Source: JANQMX01 sp965247175
GTDB taxonomy: Bacteria > Pseudomonadota > Alphaproteobacteria > Kiloniellales > DSM-21159
Length of the DNA stretch: 64,000 nucleotides
NCBI GenBank assembly: GCA_965247175.1
Contig: OZ252006.1
Span: 1,612,001 to 1,676,000 of the forward strand
Direction of reading: 5' to 3'
A program made the translations under genes and the position numbers. The notes beneath the pieces were generated by a model that was not told where the DNA came from, made no database searches, and saw only the letters and a program-made list of their open reading frames with translations. Shown here in pieces: positions 8,656-17,749 of the stretch (position 1 is its first letter; the number at the start of each line of letters is the position of its first letter).

Positions 8656-8697
8656 TGTCCAGGAAATGTGACAAGAATCTGTCGTCTTTGCTTGACA
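8656..8697. promoter_or_regulatory. Tandem PpsR operators and promoter of bchC
   Basis: Two exact TGT-N12-ACA palindromes, 8656-8673 and 8680-8697, separated by 6 bp. The second ends in TTGACA (8692-8697), a consensus -35; TAGACT at 8714-8719 is a possible -10 with a 16-bp spacer. Tandem PpsR sites on the bchC promoter are the known arrangement in Rhodobacter, so this probably represses the whole bchCXYZ-puf superoperon. Confidence 0.8.
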
Positions 8698-8776
8698 TAA
8701 TTATATGTAAATTTAGACTGACACATGGTGGAGCAATCCACCTCGACACTCTTGCAACCGCTCGACAGGTGGCGTG

Positions 8777-9718
8777 ATGAACACCCTCGCAGTTGTCCTG
8801 GAGAAGCCCCAATCGATCGCCTTGAGCGAGCTGGAGCTGACCTCTCCGCAGGACGACGATGTGGTGGTCGACATCGCCTGGAGCGGCATCAGCAGCGGCA
8901 CGGAGAAGCTGCTCTGGAGCGGCCGCATGCCGGACTTTCCCGGCATGGGCTATCCCCTCGTGCCGGGCTACGAGTCGGTGGGCCGGGTGAGCGAGGCGGG
9001 AGCCACATCCGGTCGCGAAGTTGGCGAGATGGTGTTCGTACCCGGCGCCAACTGCTTCGGAGACGTGCGCGGTCTATTCGGCGGGGCAGCCTCGCGCCTC
9101 GTGGTTCCTGGCCGGCGGGCCGTGCCGGTTGATGAAGATCTCGGTAAGAGCAGCCTTCTTCTAGCGCTTGCGGCGACAGCGCAGCATGCCGTTTCGCGCT
9201 GCGGCGAAAGAGGTCCCGAGCTGATCGTCGGGCACGGTGTGCTCGGCCGCCTGGTTGCCCAACTCACCTGTCTGGCCGGCGGGCCAAAGCCGGTCGTTTG
9301 GGAGCAAGAGCCGACGCGGCGGCAAGGTGCGCTGGGCTATAGCGTGATCGACCCGGCTGAAGACGACCACCATGACTACCGGGCGATCTGCGATGTCAGC
9401 GGCGACGCCTCTGTGCTGGACACGCTGATCTCCGGGTTGGCGCCGGAAGGCGAGATCACCCTGGCCGGCTTCTACAGCGACCGCCCCTCATTTGCCTTTC
9501 CACCCGCCTTCATGCGCGAAGCGCGTATTCGCATCGCCGCCCAGTGGAGCGAGTCGGATCTCATCGAGGTCAAAGAACTGGCCGAATGCGGCGCTCTCGA
9601 GCTCGATGATCTGATCACCCACGAGGAAACCGTCGAGAACGCGGTGGCCGCCTACCAGACAGCCTTCACCGAACCAGCCTGCCTCAAGATGGTGCTCGAT
9701 TGGAGTGCGTGCTCATGA
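8777..9718 (+). CDS. bchC: Bacteriochlorophyllide a dehydrogenase BchC
   Basis: Oxidises the C-3 hydroxyethyl group of bacteriochlorophyllide precursors to the acetyl group. A zinc-free relative of medium-chain dehydrogenases: WSGISSGTEKLLWSGRMPDFPGMGYPLVPGYE near residue 30 is typical of BchC. 313 aa. An in-frame GTG lies directly before the ATG at 8777. First gene of the bchCXYZ-puf superoperon; the stop overlaps the bchX start (ATGA). Confidence 0.93.
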   Translation: MNTLAVVLEKPQSIALSELELTSPQDDDVVVDIAWSGISSGTEKLLWSGRMPDFPGMGYPLVPGYESVGRVSEAGATSGREVGEMVFVPGANCFGDVRGLFGGAASRLVVPGRRAVPVDEDLGKSSLLLALAATAQHAVSRCGERGPELIVGHGVLGRLVAQLTCLAGGPKPVVWEQEPTRRQGALGYSVIDPAEDDHHDYRAICDVSGDASVLDTLISGLAPEGEITLAGFYSDRPSFAFPPAFMREARIRIAAQWSESDLIEVKELAECGALELDDLITHEETVENAVAAYQTAFTEPACLKMVLDWSACS

Positions 9719-10731
9719 CCGAACTGCTCGCCGACTCGGCTGGCCGTGATGATGCCGACATGGTGACGGCGCTGCGCGAGGAAGCTGCGATGGAACCGGA
9801 TGCGGTTCACAGCGCGCCGCCGACCAAGGAAACTCAGATCATCGCGATCTACGGCAAGGGCGGCATCGGCAAATCTTTTACGCTGGCCAACCTCTCCTAC
9901 ATGATGGCGCAGCAGGGCAAGCGCGTGCTGTTGATCGGCTGCGATCCGAAAAGTGATACCACTTCGCTTCTGTTCGGCGGCCGTGCTTGCCCGACTATTA
10001 TCGAAACCTCCTCCAAGAAGAAGCTGGCCGGTGACGAGGTCGCCATCGGCGACGTCTGCTTCAAGCGCGACGGCGTTTTCGCCATGGAGCTGGGTGGCCC
10101 TGAAGTCGGCCGCGGCTGTGGCGGGCGCGGCATTATCCACGGCTTCGAGCTGCTCGAGAAGCTCGGCTTCCACGAGTGGGGCTTCGACTACGTTCTGCTC
10201 GACTTCCTGGGCGACGTGGTCTGCGGCGGCTTCGGCCTGCCGATCGCGCGAGACATGTGCCAGAAGGTGATCGTTGTCGGCTCGAACGACCTGCAGTCAC
10301 TCTACGTCGCCAACAACGTCTGCTCGGCCGTCGAGTACTTCCGCAAGCTTGGCGGCAACGTCGGTGTGGCCGGCATGGTGGTCAACAAGGACGACGGCAC
10401 GGGCGAGGCGCAGGCCTTCGCTGAGGCGGTCGACATTCCGGTGTTGGCAGCGATCCCGGCCGATGAGGATATCCGGCGCAAGAGCGCGAACTATCAGATC
10501 GTCGGCAAGCCGGGCGACGCCTGGGCGCCGCTGTTCGAAGAACTTGCAGGCAACGCCGCCACGGCGCCGCCGCGGCACCCCACTCCGCTCAGCCAAGACG
10601 AGCTGCTCGGACTCTTCTCGAGCGACGAGGTCGGTCGTGACGTGGTGCTCGACCCTGCAACTCCGGAAGACATGTGCGGCGGCATCGTCACCGAGAAGAC
10701 GTCACTCGAAGTCATCTACGACAGCGTCTGA
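9715..10731 (+). CDS. bchX: Chlorophyllide a reductase iron protein BchX
   Basis: NifH-like ATPase and electron donor of chlorophyllide a oxidoreductase, which reduces ring B. The P-loop YGKGGIGKSF lies near residue 45; the [4Fe-4S] cysteines are in GRGCGGRG and FLGDVVCGGFGLP. 338 aa. The ATG overlaps the bchC stop by 4 bp, indicating coupling. Distinguished from BchL by the KSFTLANLSY continuation and the C-terminal extension ending PEDMCGGIVTEKTSLEVIYD. Confidence 0.95.
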   Translation: MTELLADSAGRDDADMVTALREEAAMEPDAVHSAPPTKETQIIAIYGKGGIGKSFTLANLSYMMAQQGKRVLLIGCDPKSDTTSLLFGGRACPTIIETSSKKKLAGDEVAIGDVCFKRDGVFAMELGGPEVGRGCGGRGIIHGFELLEKLGFHEWGFDYVLLDFLGDVVCGGFGLPIARDMCQKVIVVGSNDLQSLYVANNVCSAVEYFRKLGGNVGVAGMVVNKDDGTGEAQAFAEAVDIPVLAAIPADEDIRRKSANYQIVGKPGDAWAPLFEELAGNAATAPPRHPTPLSQDELLGLFSSDEVGRDVVLDPATPEDMCGGIVTEKTSLEVIYDSV

Positions 10732-10754
10732 AGGACCCGGGAACCGCTGAAGCC

Positions 10755-12383
10755 ATGACCGATCGACTGTCAGACACCACGACACGCACCGGCGATGCCG
10801 GCGAGGTGGTCTATGACGAGGCCGGTTCAGTGGCGATGGACAACGCGGACGCACCGGATGGCAATCATCAGTCAGCAGACATCAAGCTTGTCGAGACTCA
10901 TGGCGACGGCATTGGCTGCCACGCCGGAGCGGCGGAGATGCGCAAGGCGGCGCAGGCAGCTGGTAACAGCGAGCTGCTCGATCGCTACGCCGACGACTAT
11001 CCCACCGGACCGCACGATCAGCCGCAGAGCATGTGCCCTGCCTTCGGCTCGTTGCGCGTCGGCCTGCGCATGCGGCGCACGGCGACGGTTCTCAGTGGCT
11101 CGGCCTGCTGTGTCTACGGTCTGACCTTCACCTCCCACTTCTACGGTGCGAAGCGCTCGGTCGGCTACGTGCCGTTCAACTCCGAGACGCTGGTGACGGG
11201 TAAGCTGTTCGAAGACATTCGAGACGCCGTCTATCAGCTTGCCGACCCCGAGAAGTACGACGCGGTGGTGGTGACGAACCTTTGCGTGCCGACGGCTTCC
11301 GGCGTGCCGCTCCGGCTCCTCCCCAAAGAGATCAACGGCGTGCGCATCGTCGGCATCGACGTGCCCGGCTTCGGCGTGCCGACCCATGCCGAAGCGAAGG
11401 ACGTGCTCTCCGGCGCCATGCTGGCCTATGCGCGCGAAGAGGCGGAACAAGGTCCGGTCCAGGCGCCGCGCGAGGGTTTGCAGGACCGGCCGACGGTCAC
11501 GCTTCTGGGTGAGATGTTTCCCGCCGACCCGGTCGGCCTCGGCGCGATGCTGGAGCCGCTCGGCTTGGCCGCCGGCCCGGTCGTACCGACGCGAGAATGG
11601 CGCGAGCTTTATGCCGCCCTCGATGGCGTCGTCGTGGCCGCTGTCCATCCCTACTACACGGCCTCCGTCCGAGAATTCGAAGCGGCCGGTCGCCCGGTCG
11701 TCGGCTCGGCCCCGGTGGGCTGCGACGGGACCGCGGCCTGGCTCGATGCGATCGGCAAGGCTTGCGACATTCCGAAGAGTCGGATTGACCAGGCGAAGAA
11801 CCGCTTTTTGCCGGCCATTCGCGGCGCGCTTTCCGGCGCTCCGATCAAAGGCCGCATTACGCTGTCGGGCTACGAAGGCTCGGAGCTGCTGGTCGCCCGC
11901 CTGCTGATCGAGAGCGGCGCCGAGGTGCCCTACGTTGGGACCGCCTGCCCGCGGACCCGCTGGTCGGATCCGGACCGCAAGTGGCTTGAGGCGCATGGCG
12001 TCGACGTCCAATTCCGGGCATCCCTCGAAAACGACCTGGCAGCGCTGGAGGCCTTCGAGCCGGACCTCGCCATCGGCACAACGCCTGTCGTGCAGGCCGC
12101 GAAGCAGCGCGCCATCCCCGGCCTCTACTTCACCAATCTGATCTCGGCTCGGCCGCTGATGGGTCCGGCTGGGGCCGGCTCGCTCGGTCAGGTGATCAAC
12201 GGCGCCATTGGCAACAAAGAGCGCTTCACCGCGATGAAGGATTTCTTCGCCGGTGTCGGCGAGGGCTATGCCGCCGGTGTCTGGGAGAGCAAGCCGGAAC
12301 CGCCGCGCGAGCGCCCGACCGCCAAGCCCAAGCTGCCGACGAAGGATAAGAAAGCCCCGGTCGAAGGAGCGATCGGATGCTGA
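10755..12383 (+). CDS. bchY: Chlorophyllide a reductase subunit BchY
   Basis: NifD-like catalytic subunit of chlorophyllide a oxidoreductase, partner of BchZ and BchX. The conserved N-terminal cysteines are visible in QSMCPAFGSLR and GSACCVYGLTF, likely cluster ligands. 542 aa; an acidic, poorly conserved leader occupies about the first 50 residues. Start ATG 10755 lies 23 bp after bchX; the stop overlaps bchZ by 7 bp. Confidence 0.94.
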   Translation: MTDRLSDTTTRTGDAGEVVYDEAGSVAMDNADAPDGNHQSADIKLVETHGDGIGCHAGAAEMRKAAQAAGNSELLDRYADDYPTGPHDQPQSMCPAFGSLRVGLRMRRTATVLSGSACCVYGLTFTSHFYGAKRSVGYVPFNSETLVTGKLFEDIRDAVYQLADPEKYDAVVVTNLCVPTASGVPLRLLPKEINGVRIVGIDVPGFGVPTHAEAKDVLSGAMLAYAREEAEQGPVQAPREGLQDRPTVTLLGEMFPADPVGLGAMLEPLGLAAGPVVPTREWRELYAALDGVVVAAVHPYYTASVREFEAAGRPVVGSAPVGCDGTAAWLDAIGKACDIPKSRIDQAKNRFLPAIRGALSGAPIKGRITLSGYEGSELLVARLLIESGAEVPYVGTACPRTRWSDPDRKWLEAHGVDVQFRASLENDLAALEAFEPDLAIGTTPVVQAAKQRAIPGLYFTNLISARPLMGPAGAGSLGQVINGAIGNKERFTAMKDFFAGVGEGYAAGVWESKPEPPRERPTAKPKLPTKDKKAPVEGAIGC

Positions 12384-13828
12384 TCCAAGATCTCGATCGC
12401 GCGGGTGGCTACTGGGGCTCGGTCTACGTCTTCACGGCCATCAAGGGCTTGCAGGTGATCATCGACGGCCCGGTCGGCTGCGAGAATCTGCCGGTCACCG
12501 CCGTCCTGCACTACACCGATGCCTTGCCGCCGCATGAGTTGCCGATCGTCGTCACCGGTCTCTCGGAAGACGAGCTCGGCCAGCACGGCACCGAAGAAGC
12601 GATGAAGCGCGCGCACAAGACGCTCGACCCGAAAGCGCCCAGCGTGGTGGTGACCGGATCGATCGCCGAGATGATCGGCGGCGGCGTCACCCCGGAAGGC
12701 ACCAACATCAAGCGCTTCCTGCCGCGCACCATCGACGAGGATCAGTGGCAGAGCGCCAACCGAGCGATGAACTGGCTCTGGACCGAGTTCGGGCCGAAAC
12801 GCGTGAAGCCTCCGAAGCCGCGCAAAGACGGCGAGAAGCCGCGGGTCAACATCATCGGGCCGATCTACGGCACCTTCAACACGCCTTCGGACTTGGCCGA
12901 GATCCGCCGTCTGGTGGAAGGCATCGGCGCAGAGGTCAACCTGACCTTCCCGCTCGGCACGCACCTGAACGACGTGTCGAAGCTGGCCGACGCAGAGGTC
13001 AACGTCTGCCTCTACCGCGAGTTCGGCCGCATGCTCTGCGAAGCGCTCGAGCGACCCTATCTGCAGGCGCCGATCGGACTGCATTCGACGACCAAGTTCC
13101 TACGCGCCCTGGGTGAGCTGCTCGGCCTCGACCCCGAGCCCTTCATCGAGCGCGAGAAGCACACCACGATCAAGCCACTCTGGGATCTCTGGCGCTCCGT
13201 GACGCAGGACTTCTTCGGCACGGCGAGCTTCGCGGTCGTCGCCAACGAAACCTATGCGCGCGGGCTGCGGCACTTCCTGGAAGACGAGCTCGGCATGCCC
13301 TGCACCTTCTCGTTCGCCCGGAGCGCCGGCATCAAGCCGGACAACCAGGCGGTTCGCGAGGCCGTGCGCGACAAGCCGCCTCTCGTTCTCTTCGGCAGCT
13401 ACAACGAGCGCATGTATCTCGCCGAGGCTGGCGGTCGCTCGATTTATATCCCGGCCTCATTCCCGGGTGCCGTGGTGCGCCGCCACACCGGCACGCCCTT
13501 CATGGGATACGCCGGTGCGTCCTACGTGGTGCAGGAGGTCTGCAACGCGCTGTTCGACGCGCTGTTCGCGATCCTTCCGCTGTCCAACGAGCTCGACAAT
13601 GTCGACGCGACACTTGCCCGCGTCACAAGCGAGCTGCGCTGGGACGAAGACGCCCAGACCGTGCTCGAGGAGACGGTCGAAACCTATCCGGTCTTGGTGC
13701 GCATCTCGGCAGCCAAGCGTCTACGCGATCAAGCCGAACAAGCAGCCCGCGACGCAGGCGAAAGCACCGTCACATCCCATCGTGTCACCGAAGCGCTGCT
13801 TCAGAGTTTGACAGGCAGGGCAGCGTGA
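12377..13828 (+). CDS. bchZ: Chlorophyllide a reductase subunit BchZ
   Basis: NifK-like subunit of chlorophyllide a oxidoreductase. The start MLIQDLDRAGGYWGSVY is highly conserved, and the Cys of GPVGCENLPVT near residue 35 is a cluster ligand. 483 aa, standard length. ATG overlaps the bchY stop by 7 bp. In Rhodobacter the puf promoter lies within bchZ, and the same is possible here, but I see no clear motif. Confidence 0.95.
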   Translation: MLIQDLDRAGGYWGSVYVFTAIKGLQVIIDGPVGCENLPVTAVLHYTDALPPHELPIVVTGLSEDELGQHGTEEAMKRAHKTLDPKAPSVVVTGSIAEMIGGGVTPEGTNIKRFLPRTIDEDQWQSANRAMNWLWTEFGPKRVKPPKPRKDGEKPRVNIIGPIYGTFNTPSDLAEIRRLVEGIGAEVNLTFPLGTHLNDVSKLADAEVNVCLYREFGRMLCEALERPYLQAPIGLHSTTKFLRALGELLGLDPEPFIEREKHTTIKPLWDLWRSVTQDFFGTASFAVVANETYARGLRHFLEDELGMPCTFSFARSAGIKPDNQAVREAVRDKPPLVLFGSYNERMYLAEAGGRSIYIPASFPGAVVRRHTGTPFMGYAGASYVVQEVCNALFDALFAILPLSNELDNVDATLARVTSELRWDEDAQTVLEETVETYPVLVRISAAKRLRDQAEQAARDAGESTVTSHRVTEALLQSLTGRAA

Positions 13829-13938
13829 TGGGCGCAGCGAGTCAAACCATGACATTCCGCCAGCCGGTGCCTCAGCGCGGCGCTGCGGGCGAAACGTCCT
13901 TCGGACTTTCTCGGAGGTCAAAAAAGGGAGGCAGTTCC

Positions 13939-14166
13939 ATGAGCTCTCATCTCGCGGACAAGCGACGGGCGAACAAGTCGGAGAGACTTCAGTTTCGACT
14001 GATCTATGCGGTCGTCTTTCTTCTCTTCTTCTTTGTCGCCGTCATGAAACGTCTGCTGCCGTGGACATGGCTTTCGATGTCCCGGTCCTTCGCCAATCGC
14101 CGCTCCGTGGTGGGCGAGGCCAGGTCGGCGGCTTCGGCATCGGTTCCCTTCGCCTTCATGGCGTAG
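13939..14166 (+). CDS. pufQ: PufQ, small membrane protein of the puf operon
   Basis: 75 aa. One membrane span (FRLIYAVVFLLFFFVAVM) after a charged N terminus, and a C terminus reading RSVVGEARSAASASVPFAFMA, which resembles PufQ-like proteins. PufQ supports bacteriochlorophyll supply for light-harvesting assembly. Start ATG 13939 is chosen because GGGAGG lies 8 bases upstream (13926-13931). The frame is also open back to an ATG at 13828 that overlaps the bchZ stop, which would add 37 residues. Confidence 0.75.
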   Translation: MSSHLADKRRANKSERLQFRLIYAVVFLLFFFVAVMKRLLPWTWLSMSRSFANRRSVVGEARSAASASVPFAFMA

Positions 14167-14297
14167 GGCAGACAGAGCTTGCGCCGGCCGCTTCTTCGCG
14201 GCGGCGCCAGAGTTCGGCGTGACGTTCGGTCATGTCGATCCCAGCCGCGCGGGTCGGCGCGGTAACGGCCGAAAGGCCAATCAGTCGGAGGACAACG

Positions 14298-14522
14298 ATG
14301 GCTGATCAGGACAGGAGCAGCTGGACCGGCATGAGCGATCAGGAGGCCCAGGAGTTCCATACCTACTACCTGCAAGGAATGGTGATGTTCGTCATCGTGG
14401 CGGTCGTTGCGCATCTCCTCGTTTGGTTGTGGCGTCCCTGGATCCCCGGACCAGAGGGCTATGCGTCGCTCATGGACGGCGTGCACTCAACGGCCACTGC
14501 GGTCCTACCATTCGTAGCATAG
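14298..14522 (+). CDS. pufB: LH1 light-harvesting beta polypeptide PufB
   Basis: 74 aa. Core antenna beta chain. The single membrane helix carries the bacteriochlorophyll ligand His in VVAHLLVWLWRPWIPGP, the LH1/LH2 beta signature, and a second His (FHTYY) near the start of the helix. About 20 residues follow the WRPW motif. ATG 14298 has GGAGG at 14287-14291. Followed 14 bp later by pufA. Confidence 0.96.
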   Translation: MADQDRSSWTGMSDQEAQEFHTYYLQGMVMFVIVAVVAHLLVWLWRPWIPGPEGYASLMDGVHSTATAVLPFVA

Positions 14523-14536
14523 GAGGCCCCTGAATA

Positions 14537-14734
14537 ATGTGGCGAATCTGGAAAGTATTCGATCCAAGACGCGTCCTCGTCATTCAGGGGATCTTCCTGT
14601 TTGCGTTGGCCGTGATGATCCACTTCGTGCTCATGAGCACGGAGCGGTTCAACTGGTTCGAGGGCAACCCAGTGACCACTTCGTCGCTTTCAGCGCCGGA
14701 GACGACCTCGAACGACTTTACCGCGTTCAGCTAG
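14537..14734 (+). CDS. pufA: LH1 light-harvesting alpha polypeptide PufA
   Basis: 65 aa. Begins MWRIWKVFDPRRVL, the canonical alpha-chain N terminus, with the ligand His in LAVMIHFVLMSTERFNW. Forms the LH1 ring with PufB around the reaction centre. Preceded by AGGAGG at 14521-14526. Followed by the intercistronic hairpin. Confidence 0.96.
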   Translation: MWRIWKVFDPRRVLVIQGIFLFALAVMIHFVLMSTERFNWFEGNPVTTSSLSAPETTSNDFTAFS

Positions 14735-14745
14735 GACGCGGCCCC

Positions 14746-14795
14746 GGATGAATGGACGCGGCCCCGAGGCGTTCGCCAGGCCGCGTCCATCATCC
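14746..14795 (+). terminator. pufA-pufL intercistronic mRNA hairpin
   Basis: Long inverted repeat: GGATG and ATGGACGCGGCC on the left pair with GGCCGCGTCCAT and CATCC on the right, around a loop of about 15 bases. No T-run follows, so it is not a simple terminator. In Rhodobacter a hairpin here protects the pufBA transcript and sets the LH1 to RC ratio; the same role is likely. A direct repeat GGACGCGGCCCC precedes (14734) and recurs within it (14754). Confidence 0.8.
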
Positions 14796-14857
14796 AACCC
14801 TTGACGTTTTGCAGGGGCCCAACAGGCGAGTGTTGCCGCCGCTGGGAGGAGTGAACC

Positions 14858-15682
14858 ATGGTAATGCTGAACTTTGAACGGAAGTACCGCGTCCGCGGAG
14901 GCACCCTTATCGGAGGCGACCTGTTCGATTTCTGGATCGGTCCCTTCTATGTCGGCTTCTTCGGCGTGACGACGGCGTTCTTCACCTTCGTCGGCACGGC
15001 CTTGATCCTCTACGGCGCCGCCTTGGGCCCCACCTGGAACATCTGGCAGATCAACATCGCGCCACCGGACTTGAGTTACGGTCTGGCCCTGGCGCCCCTC
15101 AAGGAAGGCGGCCTCTGGCAGATCATCACAGTCTGCGCGCTCGGCGCTTTCGGCTCTTGGGCCCTGCGGCAGGCTGAGATCGCCCGCAAGCTCGGCATGG
15201 GCCTTCATATTCCCGTCGCCTTCAGCTTCGCGATCTTCGCCTACTTCACGCTGGTCGTGATCCGGCCGCTGCTGCTGGGCGCCTGGGGCCACGGCTTTCC
15301 CTACGGCATCTTCAGCCACTTGGACTGGGTTTCCAACGTTGGCTACCAGTACCTGCATTTCCACTACAACCCGGCGCATATGATCGCCATCACCTTCTTC
15401 TTCACGACGGTGCTGGCGCTCTCGCTGCACGGCGCGCTCGTCTTGTCCGCGACCAACCCGGCCGACGGCGAAACGGTTCGTACGCCCGAGTACGAGGACA
15501 CCTTCTTCCGCGACGTGCTCGGCTATTCCGTGGGCACCCTCGGCATTCACCGGCTCGGACTCTTCCTGGCGCTCAACGCCGGCTTCTGGAGCGCCGTCTG
15601 CATCGTCATAAGCGGTCCCTTCTGGACCCGCGGCTGGCCCGAGTGGTGGAACTGGTGGCTCGACCTGCCGATTTGGAGCTGA
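14858..15682 (+). CDS. pufL: Photosynthetic reaction centre L subunit PufL
   Basis: 274 aa, five membrane helices. Begins MVMLNFERKYRVRGGTLIGGDLFDFW... with typical L-subunit opening FERKYRVRGG. Special-pair and accessory pigment His lie in YLHFHYNPAHM; non-haem iron ligands in LHGALVL and GIHRLGLF. Start ATG 14858 has GGGAGG upstream (14844-14849). Followed 16 bp later by pufM. Confidence 0.97.
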   Translation: MVMLNFERKYRVRGGTLIGGDLFDFWIGPFYVGFFGVTTAFFTFVGTALILYGAALGPTWNIWQINIAPPDLSYGLALAPLKEGGLWQIITVCALGAFGSWALRQAEIARKLGMGLHIPVAFSFAIFAYFTLVVIRPLLLGAWGHGFPYGIFSHLDWVSNVGYQYLHFHYNPAHMIAITFFFTTVLALSLHGALVLSATNPADGETVRTPEYEDTFFRDVLGYSVGTLGIHRLGLFLALNAGFWSAVCIVISGPFWTRGWPEWWNWWLDLPIWS

Positions 15683-15698
15683 GGGGAGGACGCGAACG

Positions 15699-16679
15699 AT
15701 GGCTGCTGAATATCAGAACATCTTCACCCAAGTGCAGGTCCGTGGACCTGCGGAAATGGGCATCCCCTTGCAGCGCCCCGACTGGGAGCGCGACGGCACG
15801 CCCTTCTTCTCCTACTGGATCGGAAAGTTCGGCAACGCACAGCTCGGCCCTGTCTATCTGGGCTTCCTCGGCCTTGCGTCTGTCATCACCGGTGCTCTGG
15901 CGATCGTCACCATGGGCTTCAACATGCTGGCGTCGGTGGCCTGGGATCCCATCGAGTTCGTCCGGCAGCTGCCCTGGCTCGCGCTCGAGCCGCCGCCGGC
16001 GAAGTACGGCCTGAAGCTGGCACCGCTCAACGAGGGCGGCTGGTGGAACGTCGCGGGCTTCTTCCTCACAGCCTCCATCCTGCTCTGGTGGGCACGAACC
16101 TACTCACGGGCCAAGTCCCTCGGGATGGGAACCCATGTGGCCTGGGCCTTCGCCGCCGCCATTTGGCTCTACCTGGTGCTCGGCTTCTTCCGTCCGGTTC
16201 TGATGGGGAGCTGGAGCGAGGGCGTGCCCTTCGGGATTTTCCCGCACCTCGATTGGACGGCCGCCTTCTCCATCCGCTACGGCAACCTTTTCTACAATCC
16301 CTTCCACTGCCTCTCCATCGTCTTCCTTTACGGGGCAACCCTGCTCTTCGCCATGCATGGCGCAACCATCCTGGCCGTCAGCCGTTTTGGTGGCGATCGG
16401 GAGATCGAGCAGATTACCCATCGCGGCACGGCCTCCGAGAGGGCAGCGCTGTTCTGGCGTTGGACGATGGGCTTCAACGCCACGATGGAATCGATCCATC
16501 GCTGGGCCTGGTGGTTCGCCGTTCTCTGCCCACTGACCGGTGGCATCGGCATCCTCCTGACCGGGACTGTCGTGGACAACTGGTACCTCTGGGCAGTCGA
16601 CCACGGGGTCGCCCCGTCCTATCCGCAAGTCTTCGGGCCGATCGAGGATCCTGGCTTGCTTGAAGGGAGCGCACAATGA
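15699..16679 (+). CDS. pufM: Photosynthetic reaction centre M subunit PufM
   Basis: 326 aa, five membrane helices, partner of PufL. Typical features: an N terminus AEYQNIFTQVQVRGP, special-pair ligand region GNLFYNPFHCLSIVFLY, iron-ligand His in MHGATILAV and SIHRWAWWF, and the Glu-containing stretch GGDREIEQITHRGTASERAALFWRW. GAGGGGAGG precedes the ATG. The stop overlaps pufC by 4 bp (ATGA). Confidence 0.97.
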   Translation: MAAEYQNIFTQVQVRGPAEMGIPLQRPDWERDGTPFFSYWIGKFGNAQLGPVYLGFLGLASVITGALAIVTMGFNMLASVAWDPIEFVRQLPWLALEPPPAKYGLKLAPLNEGGWWNVAGFFLTASILLWWARTYSRAKSLGMGTHVAWAFAAAIWLYLVLGFFRPVLMGSWSEGVPFGIFPHLDWTAAFSIRYGNLFYNPFHCLSIVFLYGATLLFAMHGATILAVSRFGGDREIEQITHRGTASERAALFWRWTMGFNATMESIHRWAWWFAVLCPLTGGIGILLTGTVVDNWYLWAVDHGVAPSYPQVFGPIEDPGLLEGSAQ

Positions 16680-17710
16680 AACAGTCACTGTCCCAGCCGG
16701 GCCGTGCACTGACCGCCACCGCGGCCATCGCACTCGGCGCCCTCGTTCTTGCCGGCTGCTGGGAGCGGCCGCCGACGAAGTCGGAGCAGCAGGGCTTCCG
16801 TGGCGTCGGGATGGAGGAAGTCGAAAACCCGCGGATCGAACGCAAGCTTGCGAAGCTCAATCAAATCCCCGAGGTCCCTTACGAGCCGGATCTAGACGGC
16901 CCTCGTGCCTCCGAGGTTTACGAGAACGTGCAGGTCTTGGGGCATCTCAGCGAGGACCAGTTCAACCGTCTGATGCTCTCGATCACGGAATGGGTCTCGC
17001 CCGAAGCGGGCTGCGCCTATTGCCACAACGAAGAGAACCTTGCCGACGACTCGGTCTACACCAAGATCGTCACGCGCCGCATGCTGCAGATGAACTGGCA
17101 CATCAACGAGCAGTGGCAGGACCACGTCGCTGACGTCGGCGTCACGTGCTACACCTGCCATCGCGGCAATCCGGTCCCGCAGTACGTCTGGGCGATCGAC
17201 CCTGGTCCGCGAGCGGCCCGCGGTTCAGTCGGTTACCGCAACCAGCAGAACATCGCCGCCGAGCATGTCGGACTGACCTCCATGCCCTACGATCCCTTCG
17301 AGCCCTTCCTGGCCGAGGCCGAGCCCATCCGCGTGGCGTCCGACAGCGCCTTGCCGAACGGCTCCAACCCTGCGGACATCCAGCAGACGGAATGGACCTA
17401 CTCCTTGATGGTCCATATGTCCGTGGCGCTGGGCGAGAACTGCACCGCTTGCCACAACAGTCGTGCGTTCCGGAACTGGGATCAGAGCAGTCCGAAGCGG
17501 ACCACGGCCTGGTACGGCATCCGCATGGTCCGGGACATCAACAACGACTACATTGAGCCTCTCAATCCCGTCTTTCCCGACGACCGCAAGGGTCCGATGG
17601 GCGACGTGCTGAAGACCAACTGCGCGACCTGCCATCAGGGAGTCGGGAAGCCGCTGAATGGCGTGTCCATGCTGAACGACTATCCGGAGCTGGCCACCGC
17701 ACCAAACTAG
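16676..17710 (+). CDS. pufC: Tetraheme reaction-centre cytochrome c PufC
   Basis: Periplasmic lipoprotein that re-reduces the special pair. Four haem-binding motifs are present: CAYCH, CYTCH, CTACH and CATCH. An N-terminal signal peptide ends in the lipobox LVLAGC, so the mature protein is probably lipid-anchored. 344 aa. Starts on the pufM stop (ATGA), completing pufQBALMC. No pufX follows. Confidence 0.96.
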   Translation: MKQSLSQPGRALTATAAIALGALVLAGCWERPPTKSEQQGFRGVGMEEVENPRIERKLAKLNQIPEVPYEPDLDGPRASEVYENVQVLGHLSEDQFNRLMLSITEWVSPEAGCAYCHNEENLADDSVYTKIVTRRMLQMNWHINEQWQDHVADVGVTCYTCHRGNPVPQYVWAIDPGPRAARGSVGYRNQQNIAAEHVGLTSMPYDPFEPFLAEAEPIRVASDSALPNGSNPADIQQTEWTYSLMVHMSVALGENCTACHNSRAFRNWDQSSPKRTTAWYGIRMVRDINNDYIEPLNPVFPDDRKGPMGDVLKTNCATCHQGVGKPLNGVSMLNDYPELATAPN

Positions 17711-17749
17711 AACGGGACGTGGGGTGCACGCGGTATCGGGCGTCAGACA

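Noticed and set aside
17711..17749. pufX gene after pufM/pufC
   Set aside because: No reading frame or space; pufM is followed directly by pufC and then crtA.
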